Below are positions 52,635 through 62,400 of a stretch of DNA of 64,000 bases, in pieces (the stretch's first letter is position 1; each line of letters starts with the position of its first letter). A program made the position numbers and the translations under genes. A model generated the notes under the pieces. That model was not told where the DNA came from. It searched no databases and saw nothing but the letters and a program-made list of their open reading frames with translations. Source of the stretch: Ustilago trichophora (taxonomy: Eukaryota; Basidiomycota; Ustilaginomycetes; Ustilaginales; Ustilaginaceae); contig OOIN01000003.1 in NCBI GenBank assembly GCA_900323505.1, forward strand, positions 1,984,001-2,048,000, in the 5' to 3' direction.

Positions 52635-55600
52635 TTAGTCTTCGGTCGGGTCGCCGTACTCGAAGCAGCCCCTGTGCCTAGTCCTCGCCTCCTCCAGACC
52701 CTTCTGCAGTGCCTTTGTCAACGCAGGGTAACTCTTCCAGTACCTAACTTTATCATCCAGCAACGCGTATCCCTCTCGGGTCAACTCGTAGTTGATGCAA
52801 CCCTGTTCGGGACTTTGGCCGATGTTGGGACTCTCCGGGTCGTAGAGGCTGACATGGGCAAGGTTGGTTCCTGGTTCGATGTAGTCGATGTTGGCGATCA
52901 TTTTCCTGCCTTCGGCTGCGATGGCTCTGAACCTGTCCAGTGCTTCCTCGACGTATTCTGCCTGCTTACCGTCATACAGTCTAACGAAGGAAAGGCGGGC
53001 ATCGCGGGCCTGGGCAGGGAGACGGGTGCGGCCGAATCGAGCAGCATCGAGCGGGCGAAGATCCTTGAATTTGACACTTTCCTTGTTGCCATAGTCGATG
53101 AAGGAGACTTGAGCCTCCTTCAAGCCGGGAGAGACTTTGCGGATGATGGCACGGTACCATGCGCCGTCCTGGCTGAATTTGGCCGAGACGAGGTCGCCTG
53201 CGCGAGGGAAGAAGCTAGCCGTGCCGGCAGCGACAGGTGACTTGTGATGCAGCGAGAACTCTTCCATGAGATTCTCGAGCTCGTGAATCTGATCGTTGAG
53301 CACTTGAAGACTGAAGCCGAACGGATCGTCGGGACCTGAAGATCCACGAACATCCGAGATGATGCAGTCGACGTATTCTGTCCTTGCTGGAGCAGGGGCA
53401 GCGGCGGCAGCAGCAGCAGCAGCATTACCACCATTGGCAGCACTGCCCCACGCAGGAGCTCCTGCACCTCGGCCCACAGCACCGGCACCTTGAGGAGCAA
53501 CACCAGCCGATTCGGCATACTCGGCCTCCTCAGCAGCCGCATCGTAATCATGCCACAAGCCGAGCTTGCCAGCCTTTGCCTTCTGTTCAGCATCGAGCAG
53601 CGACTTGTAGAAGGGAGTCGCCTCGGCACTGTAGCCGTGCACCGTGGCGAGACCGCTCTCGACGAGGTTTACAGCGAGGTTCTCGGTCTTGTTGAGGTAG
53701 AGCGCACCGATAAAGCCACCGACCTTGTCTGTGCTAAAGACCTCGATCTCGACATCGCGCTGGAGAGCACGCATGGTGGAAAAGTCGAGTCCTTCGCGAC
53801 CGAAAGGCTCGTCTTTTTCGGATGCGTTGCGGGCCGTCTTGGGCGCGCGAATTCCGGCAAGAACAAAAGTAAGTCGCACGTTCTCGCGGGGAACGATGAG
53901 CTTGAAGCGCGAGGCTGAAGCCACAAAGTCGACAATGGCGGTCAAACGACCAGCTCGCTTGAGACCAGGAAGGAAGGTGTTGGCCTTGGAAGCCGTCTCG
54001 GAGGCATCACCCATACGAGGAGCTGGGAGCTCCTTCCCAGAGTGGATTCCCTTGCCTTCACTCACGGCTTTGGCTTCGGCCTCCATGAGGCGGTCAAAGT
54101 CGGGCGATCGATCCTCGTCATCACGACGATGCCTCTGCACAGTGGCGAGACCTTTGGAGATGAGAAGCAATCCAATGTCGGCATCCTTGTTGCCCTGCTT
54201 GATGGTGGCGTACTCGCGCTCGTCAAAGTCGCCCTCCTTGGGCTTGATGTAGTCCATCTGCACCGAGACGGTCTTGCCGACAAGACGCTTTCGGAGGAAC
54301 TCGCGTGCCTCGGCAGCATATCCGGCCTGCTTGGCATCCTTGGCTTGGGGCTGACGGAGCGACGAGAACTGGATTCGCTTCTCGGGCCCGAGCTTGCCCT
54401 CGGCATCAGTCTTGCGGACCTGGATCGTGTCACCAGAGATGATGCGCGAAACAACAGCGTCAAAGGTGCGAGCAGCAACGGGCTGACTGGCCAGAGTGGT
54501 AGAAGAAGAAGCAGGAGCAGAGTACGACTGCCAGAGGTTGAGACGCTTCTCCTTGGCGGCACGCTCGGATTGACGGTACTTCTCCATGCCGCCGTAGGAA
54601 GCGAGCATACCGGCGTGCCAGTCGACGCATCGTGCTAGACCAGCAGCCAGCAGGAACTGAGCAATGTCGCCTACGGGATGGATGGCGAGACCGATCAAGA
54701 CGCTGGCAGAGGGCTGAGCAGGGGCAGGAGCGGCAGAGGCGGTGCTGGCAAAGGGGGTAGGTGCTGCGACGGGTTGAGGAACTGACAGCAAAGTGACCTT
54801 GATGTTGCGCTGCAGGAGACGGCTCTCGACAAAGAACTTGGCTTCTTCACCAAAAGGCTCGCTAGCGTCGGTAGGGCTGGCGCCACCACCACCGGTGACA
54901 CGAGGTGCCTTGATGCCTGCCAAGCTGAGGTTGATCATCTGCTGGTGCGTTGAAGAGAGGAGCAGACGCACACGGAGCATGCTGCCGTCGCGGACCTGTT
55001 CGACGATGGACTCGATAGGCTTGCCCTTCCATTCAGCCAAGAACGAAGCGGTGTCTTCGGGCATCGAATGGTCAACCTTGAGCAAATCATCGGGACCCCA
55101 GAGACCGACACCGGCAGCCGAGGCTTCATCCTGGACGCTGCGGAGCTTCTGCTTCCAGCTTCCATCGTCGGCCTCTTCGCTTCGGCGAGCTACCGAGTCG
55201 TGTACCTTGGCCCAGCCAGCAGCGAGGATCTCGTGGGCGACATTGGTGTCCGGCAGACCGGGCGCCTTGGGCGGCAAGAAGACGTGAGCAAACTGACGCG
55301 GTTGGGCGACGGTGCTGCCGGGGACTGCTGCGGGTGCGGGAACGGTGTATTCGATGCGGTAGCGGATCTCTCGGCCTACGGTGAGCAGGCGAAGGTACTC
55401 GCGCGAAGGGAAAGCTTGAGGATCGTCCTCACGCTCACGAGATCCAAGGCGAGGAGCAGCGATGCCGGCAATGTGGACGGTTTCTTCCTTGCCTGGAATG
55501 TTTACGCCCTTGGGTCGGATGACAATCGTATCGCCAGAGAGGACGCTGCGAACAATAGCGCTTTTGAGGGCCGGCACGAGGGGAGCGGCGGGGGTAGTAC

Positions 55601-55688
55601 CAGTGGCGGCGACACCGTTGGTGGATGGATGGCCTGTGTTGGCAGGGGTTGATGCTGCGGTGGCTGCTGATGCTGCTGCGAACGACAT
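52635..55688 (-). CDS. SND1: Tudor staphylococcal nuclease (Tudor-SN/SND1)
   Basis: Intronless, 1,017 aa. The protein has four SNase-like repeats (about residues 40-180, 205-390, 400-570 and 600-745), a Tudor domain (GAWYRAIIRKV near residue 841; SFIDYGNKES near 865), and a partial fifth SNase fold that wraps the Tudor domain. This is the standard order of Tudor-SN, a conserved RNA-binding protein linked to RNA editing/decay, stress granules and RISC in animals. Ala-rich inserts occur (an (AAAA) stretch near residue 760). The nuclease active-site Arg/Glu/Arg triad of bacterial SNase is not obviously kept in each repeat. Cytoplasmic location is expected. Sits tail-to-tail with cyanase, 190 bases apart. 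Confidence 0.96.
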   Translation of the reverse strand: MSFAAASAATAASTPANTGHPSTNGVAATGTTPAAPLVPALKSAIVRSVLSGDTIVIRPKGVNIPGKEETVHIAGIAAPRLGSREREDDPQAFPSREYLRLLTVGREIRYRIEYTVPAPAAVPGSTVAQPRQFAHVFLPPKAPGLPDTNVAHEILAAGWAKVHDSVARRSEEADDGSWKQKLRSVQDEASAAGVGLWGPDDLLKVDHSMPEDTASFLAEWKGKPIESIVEQVRDGSMLRVRLLLSSTHQQMINLSLAGIKAPRVTGGGGASPTDASEPFGEEAKFFVESRLLQRNIKVTLLSVPQPVAAPTPFASTASAAPAPAQPSASVLIGLAIHPVGDIAQFLLAAGLARCVDWHAGMLASYGGMEKYRQSERAAKEKRLNLWQSYSAPASSSTTLASQPVAARTFDAVVSRIISGDTIQVRKTDAEGKLGPEKRIQFSSLRQPQAKDAKQAGYAAEAREFLRKRLVGKTVSVQMDYIKPKEGDFDEREYATIKQGNKDADIGLLLISKGLATVQRHRRDDEDRSPDFDRLMEAEAKAVSEGKGIHSGKELPAPRMGDASETASKANTFLPGLKRAGRLTAIVDFVASASRFKLIVPRENVRLTFVLAGIRAPKTARNASEKDEPFGREGLDFSTMRALQRDVEIEVFSTDKVGGFIGALYLNKTENLAVNLVESGLATVHGYSAEATPFYKSLLDAEQKAKAGKLGLWHDYDAAAEEAEYAESAGVAPQGAGAVGRGAGAPAWGSAANGGNAAAAAAAAAPAPARTEYVDCIISDVRGSSGPDDPFGFSLQVLNDQIHELENLMEEFSLHHKSPVAAGTASFFPRAGDLVSAKFSQDGAWYRAIIRKVSPGLKEAQVSFIDYGNKESVKFKDLRPLDAARFGRTRLPAQARDARLSFVRLYDGKQAEYVEEALDRFRAIAAEGRKMIANIDYIEPGTNLAHVSLYDPESPNIGQSPEQGCINYELTREGYALLDDKVRYWKSYPALTKALQKGLEEARTRHRGCFEYGDPTED

Positions 55689-57596
55689 GTTGACGGACCT
55701 TTTGTTGGAGAAACGGAAGAACTTGCTTTTGGTGCTGCTAGAGAAGAATGATCTGTACGAATAAGGAACGGATAGACAGAGGAGGGGAATGAACCAAGAA
55801 TCTTAATTAGGTTCAGAAGATGATGCAAAGCGAAGAATGATGTGGAAGTGTGGGGGGAGAGATTGAAGGAAAGCGAGTGCAAGCATGTCTCTTGCTTAAT
55901 TCCAAGTGGCCCGTTCGGTGGGGCTTCGCTTGCTGCGTGGTCGCCCACCTGTGCGACACGCAACTCATTCCACACGAAGCATGGTCGAGACCAACACACA
56001 CTCACTCTCTTTTCCTTCAGTCACACGAACAAGGATACGGAGACAAACCAATCACAAATTTCAACAACTCTCTGCTCTCGTCCAAATGACCGATCAATCC
56101 ATCGACTCAGTCTTCGAGCTCAAGCATATTCAGCTCTTGAAAGAGAGAGGACGAGAAGAAGACCGTGCGAAGAAATGCATCAGCCGACCAAAGCCAGGCA
56201 CATGAAAATGAATACAAATCTGGACCCTCGCACTACAAATTCCACATCTGGACTTTGGTATTCCTCCATTTCAAACATCGAAGCAGTATTTCAAAGATGT
56301 TAGACCTTTGGTTCCACGTCTTGTCAATCTGAGAAATAGTATGGTAGACAATCGGCCAGCCCGATCGATCAACGTGTCTTTGCCAGCGAGCAGATCCAGT
56401 TTGGAATGGTGTCCCCTCGAACAGCACTGCCGGACAGCATGCACCACCTGCAGCTCGGACTGTCACACACACACTCTCTCTCACACAACACAATAAGCAA
56501 CGAGGGGTGGTCCCTTCTTTGCCGCCTCCGCCTCGCCTGGACTCTCAACCCTTTGTTCGCTGCAGTCTTTTCCTAACAGCTCGGATCAAAAGTACGCCAA
56601 CCCTGCAGTGAACTTTGCCCGTGCAGCCGCCTCGTTGTTGCTGGCATCACTTCCTTTGATCTCGACCTTTTTTGGTAGCTCTTGTGTGAGAATATAAGCC
56701 AGATTCAATGTCGCATTGACCAAGGCCAGGCATCTATAGAGGTGGTTGGGCGGAGCGAACTGTGTGGACAGGCAGTTCCGCTTGATGGGTGACATGGTCT
56801 AGGTCATGTCGAGGCAGCAGGGAGCCAGCGAGCAAGATATACTAGATGCTAGTGCCAACACTCGCCACTGCTGGCGACAAAGGGCTAAACTGAGACTCGG
56901 TAGTGTTGGAGGATACGCGGTCGCACGCGTGCGATACTGCTGCCAGTCTTGTACCGAGTAAGATTTCACCAAAAGAGTTTGACACGAGGCCAGTCTGCCT
57001 CGGACTTGGAAAATTTGAGGGCTTGTCTTGTCTTTCCTGCTCCAAAATCTGCTGTGTCTCATCCAACGGGGCCAACACCTCGGCTCGCGTGCTCTCTCTG
57101 TCTCTATGGCAGAGAGTCTGTCCTTGCCTTAGCGTTCGCTTTTGATCCTAGTCTAGACATGCCCGGATGCTTTGTCGGTTTCAGCCCAGCCGTAACACTG
57201 TGTGCTGCAGTCTCCGGGATGGGAGGAAAAGGGTGAGCTGCAGCATTTGTGAGTTGAACTGCCTCTTACGGCGAATGCGAGTCCGGTGTTAGTGCTGTCA
57301 GCCATCCACTCTCAGCCTGCGGTTCTGCCTGCCGCCGTCAAGCTGGAACATGTTCCCATCCGCTTTCGTACTTCTCCTTCTCTTTCGTCTCCTTCCTCCC
57401 GACCATCATCTTCATCAATCTATCCGCTCCCTCCTCCTCCCTTCGCGTTCGACGGCATCCCTCTCCCTTTAGTGGCTGGTTCCACACATCTCCCCTCTTC
57501 CATCCACAATTGCCTACTCGAGGTCAGGACCTCTCTCACACCATCCATCCAGCAAACGCGAAAAAGCAGGGCTTTTTACGTATCACCTTAGAAAAC
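55689..57596. other. 1.9 kb intergenic between divergent genes
   Basis: Holds the Tudor-SN promoter on the left and that of the secreted protein on the right. It contains one possible small gene (see the 56586-56795 entry). The last 250 bases are strongly C/T-rich. Confidence 0.45.
56586..56795 (-). CDS. Possible small gene or last exon, 69 codons
   Basis: Minus-strand frame from an ATG at 56795 to a TGA at 56586. No family recognised. The residue pattern (FAPPNHLYRCLALVNATLNLAYILTQEL, then a charged end) looks more protein-like than surrounding frames, with one helix-like hydrophobic stretch. A second open frame just upstream on the same strand (56842-57078, DETQQILEQERQDKP) could be a preceding exon, but I could not find an intron that joins them cleanly. 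Treat as a weak candidate. Confidence 0.3.
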   Translation of the reverse strand: MSPIKRNCLSTQFAPPNHLYRCLALVNATLNLAYILTQELPKKVEIKGSDASNNEAAARAKFTAGLAYF

Positions 57597-58529
57597 ATGC
57601 GATCCACCATCTTTGCCGTCGCATCGCTCGCCGTGCTCAGCACGCTTAGCTTCAACGTCCCGGAGACGGAAGCCAAAACGCTCAGCAACAGGCACTCGAA
57701 CCACAGCCGAGGCATGATTGCCCACACTCCGCAGCGCAGAAAGGTGTGCAAGAAGCACAAGAAGCGTCCTGCAAACGTGACCAATGGCAACACTCAGCCT
57801 AAGAACAGCGGTAGCGGCTCTTCTGCCAGCGCTGGTGCCAACGCAGGTGCCAATGCCGGTTCTTCATCTGGCAGCTCGTCGTCGTCATCCAGCTCTTCGT
57901 CCGGTTCTTCCTCTGGAGGATCTTCTTCGGGCTCATCGGCTTCCGCCAGTGCTTCTGCTTCTGCCAGCGCTTCTGCCTCGGCTGCTGCTTCATCTTCTTC
58001 CTCCTCTTCCTCGTCGTCGTCGTCTTCCTCGTCGGGCTCGTCCTCTTCGCCATCCGCCAACGCTGGAGCCGCCCCACCCAACAGCCCTTGGGGCAACTGC
58101 TTCGACCTTACTGCTACTGCTTTCCAGCCCAACTGGAAGGGCGAAGCCACCACCACCTGGTGCGGTGTCGAATTCGACAAGTCCGCCCCGATCATCGCTC
58201 TGCCCCTTGCCCAGCTCTCCCAGGCCTACGGATCTGGTAATTCGGTCACCTACTACTCGAACCAGGGTCTTTGGAACACCATGATCTCCCAGTGGTGCGG
58301 TCGTGAGGTCGTCATCGAGGGACCAGGTGGAAGCTTCAAGGCCTACTTTGGCGATGCCAACGAGTGGACCTCGGTCGACGTCAACATGAACCTCTACACC
58401 AAGCTCAAGGGTGTAGGAATCAACAGCTACAACGACCCTGATGCTGCGGGTTGGATGCACAACATCAAGGGCTGCTTCACTGGTCAGCAGATCAGCTTGA
58501 AAAACGGATACCCCTTCCACTACAACTAA
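57597..58529 (+). CDS. Secreted Ser-rich protein with a C-terminal DPBB/expansin-like domain
   Basis: Intronless, 310 aa. A signal peptide spans about residues 1-26 (RSTIFAVASLAVLSTLSF). A basic region with CKKHKKRP at about residue 50-60 (a Lys-Arg site for Kex2-like cleavage) leads into a long Ser/Gly/Ala-rich linker (about residues 75-155). The C-terminal 150 residues have four cysteines and the pattern WGNCF...WCGVEF...SQWCGREVVIEG...AYFGDANEWTSVDVN...GCFTG, which resembles the double-psi beta-barrel fold of RlpA/expansin/cerato-platanin-like proteins (inference from pattern, not from a search). Usually such proteins bind or loosen cell-wall polysaccharide. Its neighbour downstream is another secreted protein, so the pair may be an effector or surface-protein cluster. 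Confidence 0.8.
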   Translation: MRSTIFAVASLAVLSTLSFNVPETEAKTLSNRHSNHSRGMIAHTPQRRKVCKKHKKRPANVTNGNTQPKNSGSGSSASAGANAGANAGSSSGSSSSSSSSSSGSSSGGSSSGSSASASASASASASASAAASSSSSSSSSSSSSSSGSSSSPSANAGAAPPNSPWGNCFDLTATAFQPNWKGEATTTWCGVEFDKSAPIIALPLAQLSQAYGSGNSVTYYSNQGLWNTMISQWCGREVVIEGPGGSFKAYFGDANEWTSVDVNMNLYTKLKGVGINSYNDPDAAGWMHNIKGCFTGQQISLKNGYPFHYN

Positions 58530-59400
58530 GTCCAGCGCCATCTTTTCTCCTCTGCTGGTCAGATGAAAGGAGATGTCACGACACGGTAAAACGTGAGAAG
58601 CGCTCCCGTCTTAGACTGGTTCTAAAGCGGTGGCAGAATGCCTCGAACGTATATTCGACGTATGGCGATGTCATCTAGAGAGAAATCCAGTATTTCTTTT
58701 CTGCTGACATCTCCAATCACAGGAATAGATCAATTTCCCGATCTGCAACGGAAAGCCCCACAACTACCTCCATGTCACCTCCAATGTAACCCTTGTCACC
58801 CCTGTAACTTTTTTATTTTGCAAAGAAGGGATGTTCAAGACTCCGCGTCGAGGCTCCAAATCGCCCGCTCCTTCCTCTTGGAAGCGAGACGTAGGGATTT
58901 GCGACTTTTCGCACGGCCATTCCTACCACAAAACTTCATCAATCTTTGACAAAGACAACCCTCGACGCTGTGACAGAGCCCACTTTGTGTCTCTGCGGTT
59001 GCTCGCTCGGGGGGACAGATATGAAGGCCGAAATTGAGGGTGTAGAGTGTGTGGGACACTTGCTGTAAAATTACCCACCACCTGCAAGTACAGCATCCCG
59101 CTCGAGGGTTGCCCCCTTCATCTCCACCATTTCAATGGTCAACGATCCGCCAAATGAGGAAGGGTGTGTGGGTGTGTGGTTCAGCTGTGGCCTGTGGTTG
59201 ATCCGATGCTGGTGGGGACACGGTTGTGGGAAACCGCCAGCAACGAGGAAGGCCTAGTCGATGGAGTCCCACCGGCGGTCTCATCTCACAAAACTTGGTC
59301 GTTCACTTTTACTAGCGTGCCTCCTCACCATTCTTTTCCTTACCTCTTGTTCCTTCATAGTACTTTCCTTCAAGCCTGGTAAAAGGCGTTGTTGCGCAAC
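58530..59400. other. Intergenic, promoter of the Kex2-repeat protein
   Basis: Spacer between two secreted-protein genes on the same strand. No other gene recognised; a TATA box was not obvious. Confidence 0.45.
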
Positions 59401-62400
59401 ATGCTGTGGCAAAATTTCCTGGTCTGCTTCTTGGCCTTGCTGACCATAGGGCTTGCTGCCGAAACTGGAGCTGCACCAGCTTCTCTTCCAGCAGGCGCTG
59501 ATCAGAAGGGCAATCCCGACCCTGCTAAGCCGAAACCTGCACCTGGCTCTACCGACACTTCCACTACTCCTGGCGGCACTGCTTCCCCTGCTACTGCAAG
59601 CACAGGCGGAGGCGGCACTGGCAGCAGTGGCGGCGGCGCTGGTGGTGATGGTGGAGGAGGAGGAGGCACGACCCAAAAGCCATCCGAGAGCGTCTTTGGC
59701 GCCGGCTGTCGTTGGGATCCCACAATCAGCAACATTGAAGAAGTTAGCTTCCAATTCCGCACCGGCCAAGCTCCGCCCTCTACCTGGTTCTCGGATCTGA
59801 ACGATGCCGAAACTACCAGCACGACCAGTCCCGCTGCCGCTGCTGATACTAAAGCACTTCACCGTCGTGCCAATGAGGCCGAAGCACCTCCAGCTCAGCC
59901 TGGATCCACGCTCACGCCACCCAAACGTGGCGGCCATCACCACCAAGAGGATCCAAATGACCTACTTGACCCTTCCTACCACACTCGCCTCATCGACGTG
60001 CTCACTTTCCGTGCTCGATATGGATCGTTTGGATCTTCACTCAACTCTGCCGGCTGTGCACTGCCCGCTTTCTCCGAACGCCTCGCCCAGTTGGAAGAGC
60101 AAGAGAGAGAGTTGGTCAACAATTACACCCGCCTTCACAAGCCCATTGCTGGCAAGGATTTCAGGCCCGAAGCTATGTTCTTCTGGGCCGGACTAGCAAA
60201 CTACAGCCGTAAGGTCAAATCCGATCTGATCCAAACCGTGGTTTTCTATGGCGACGGATGTGCGGCCAACCCTCGACAGGGCTTGTGTGTCTACGCTGCA
60301 GAGTACAGCGACTTTAGATACGACCCCGAGGATCACATGTGTATGGGAAGCAACATGCCCGTCTTCTACCCGGTCGATACGGAGATGACTGTCGTGTACA
60401 GGACTCAAAACGGGTTCAGAACGCAGGAAAGCTGGATCGATGGCAAGATGATCAGCTATCTGCGATCGGCTGGAGATCAGATGATGAACAGCTTTGTCAT
60501 CACCCAAGAGTGCAAGGGTTGCACTTGGCCACTCTCGGAGCAGGTGTACAGCAACATTGTGATCAAGTTTTCGGAGCCGGAGCTGCACTTCGAAGCACTG
60601 GGACTGTGTTCAGGAGGGGCGACGACGACGATGCCTAGGATGACGGAAGGAGGAAGGGTTTGGGTGATTGATAAGGTGGTGGTGCCCAGTGGAAAGCATG
60701 TGACTAGTACTCCAGGGGATAGCTCGGGCGATATGAGTGATTCGAGGAATGCAGGTACGTTCACAACTGAAGCAGGTGCAGGATCTGGCGCAGGTGCAGG
60801 TGCTAACACCGGAGGCAAAGTCAATCCTGCCGAAGATACCGGTACGAATGCAAAGAAGGAAGGGTACGGCGACAAAAGTGGTGCTGCTAACCCAGGCCCC
60901 GCTGGTAACACTCCTGGCACTCTCCAGCCTGAGGAGACGTCGCCATCCATCGAAAACGGCAAGCCTGCCGCTGTTTCCGCTACGGGTGGAGGCAATCCTC
61001 CCGCTGGTAAGCCTGCTGCTCCAGCCACCTCTCCTCAAGGCCCACCTGCTACCCCTGCTGGCGCAACCGCTGGCAAACCTGCCGACAATGTCAACCCCAG
61101 CACTCCCGCTGGCAAGGCCAAACGTGCTACAGTCCATGCAGCCGATAGAGCTGGAGCGTGCAGCGACGGCGATGGAGAACCAAGCGCAGGCTGTGTGGGC
61201 GCGCCTCCTCCTCCTCCTGGCGGATTTCCCGATCCTCCCCGTCCCGGCAGCCCTGGCGGATCTGGTGGTTCTCCTGGCTTTGGTGCCCCTAGCGAAGGCC
61301 GAGGTAATGGCGTTCCAAATCGCCGTAGGAAAAAGCCGCCTATGCATGCCAAGCGCTCTCTCATTCCTTCTGATCCTGGCGCACCTCTGATCGTACGTGC
61401 ATCCGAAAGCCAAGAAAATCCTGATCTTAGTGGATATCCTCTTCGTGGCGGCGACGCTCCAGATGGCCCCGATCGTTCTGGCAACAGCCCTGGTTCAGAC
61501 AATGGAAACCACCCGCCGTCGAAAAAAGACACACACGCAGACAAGGTCAAACGTGCGGCAAGAGGAAAAGTTGGAGCCTGCGGCGATACTGACAACGGTT
61601 CTAGCAGCAGTTGCTACACGGGTACTCCTCGCGCTGGTGGACTTCCTCCACCTCCCCCTCCGGGCAACCCCGGTGATACCCCTGGCGAAAGCGGTCATAG
61701 TTACGGAGTTCCTAACCGTCGTAGAAGAAAGCCGCCTATGAAAACCAAGCGCTCTCTGATCACTGAGGACCCTTTTTCACTTCTTGTCGCTCGTCGACCC
61801 GCCAGCACCTCTGGAAGAACTGATCAGAACGGTCCCACCTTCGGTGCACCCAACTTCGGTGGCAGAAGCGACGCTCCTGAACCTCAAGGGAAGCCAGTTC
61901 CGGGAGGCCGACCTTCAACCAACGATCCTCCCGGCGGTCCAGGCACTGGAGCCCATAAACTGAAGAAGAATGCAGACGTCATCGTAGGAAAAACCAAGCG
62001 TGCGGCGGGCGGCAGGCCTGGACTGTGCGATGATAGCCCTGGTAACGGCAGCGGCTCTGGCTGTACCAACGGTCCTTTTCCTGGCGGTGGGTCTGGTGGC
62101 CCTCCCCAATTCGGTGGCGGCGGCGATGGTGGTCCTGGCAACAGCGATGGCAGTGGCAATGGCAAAGGCCCTAGCGTTCCTCCTAATCGCCGCAGAAGGA
62201 AACCGCCTGTGAAGGCAAAACGTTCGCTCATCACCTCGGATCCTGTCACACCTCTTGTCGTCCGCCAGGGTTTTGAGACTCCAATCAGGGGTAACTCCGG
62301 TAGTCATGCGTCAGGCCCCGCTAGTCCAGGTGGCAGCGGTACTGGAGGTGGCTCTGGCGGTGAGCCTGTCGATCATCGTGTTGGTGGTGGCAGTGGTGGT

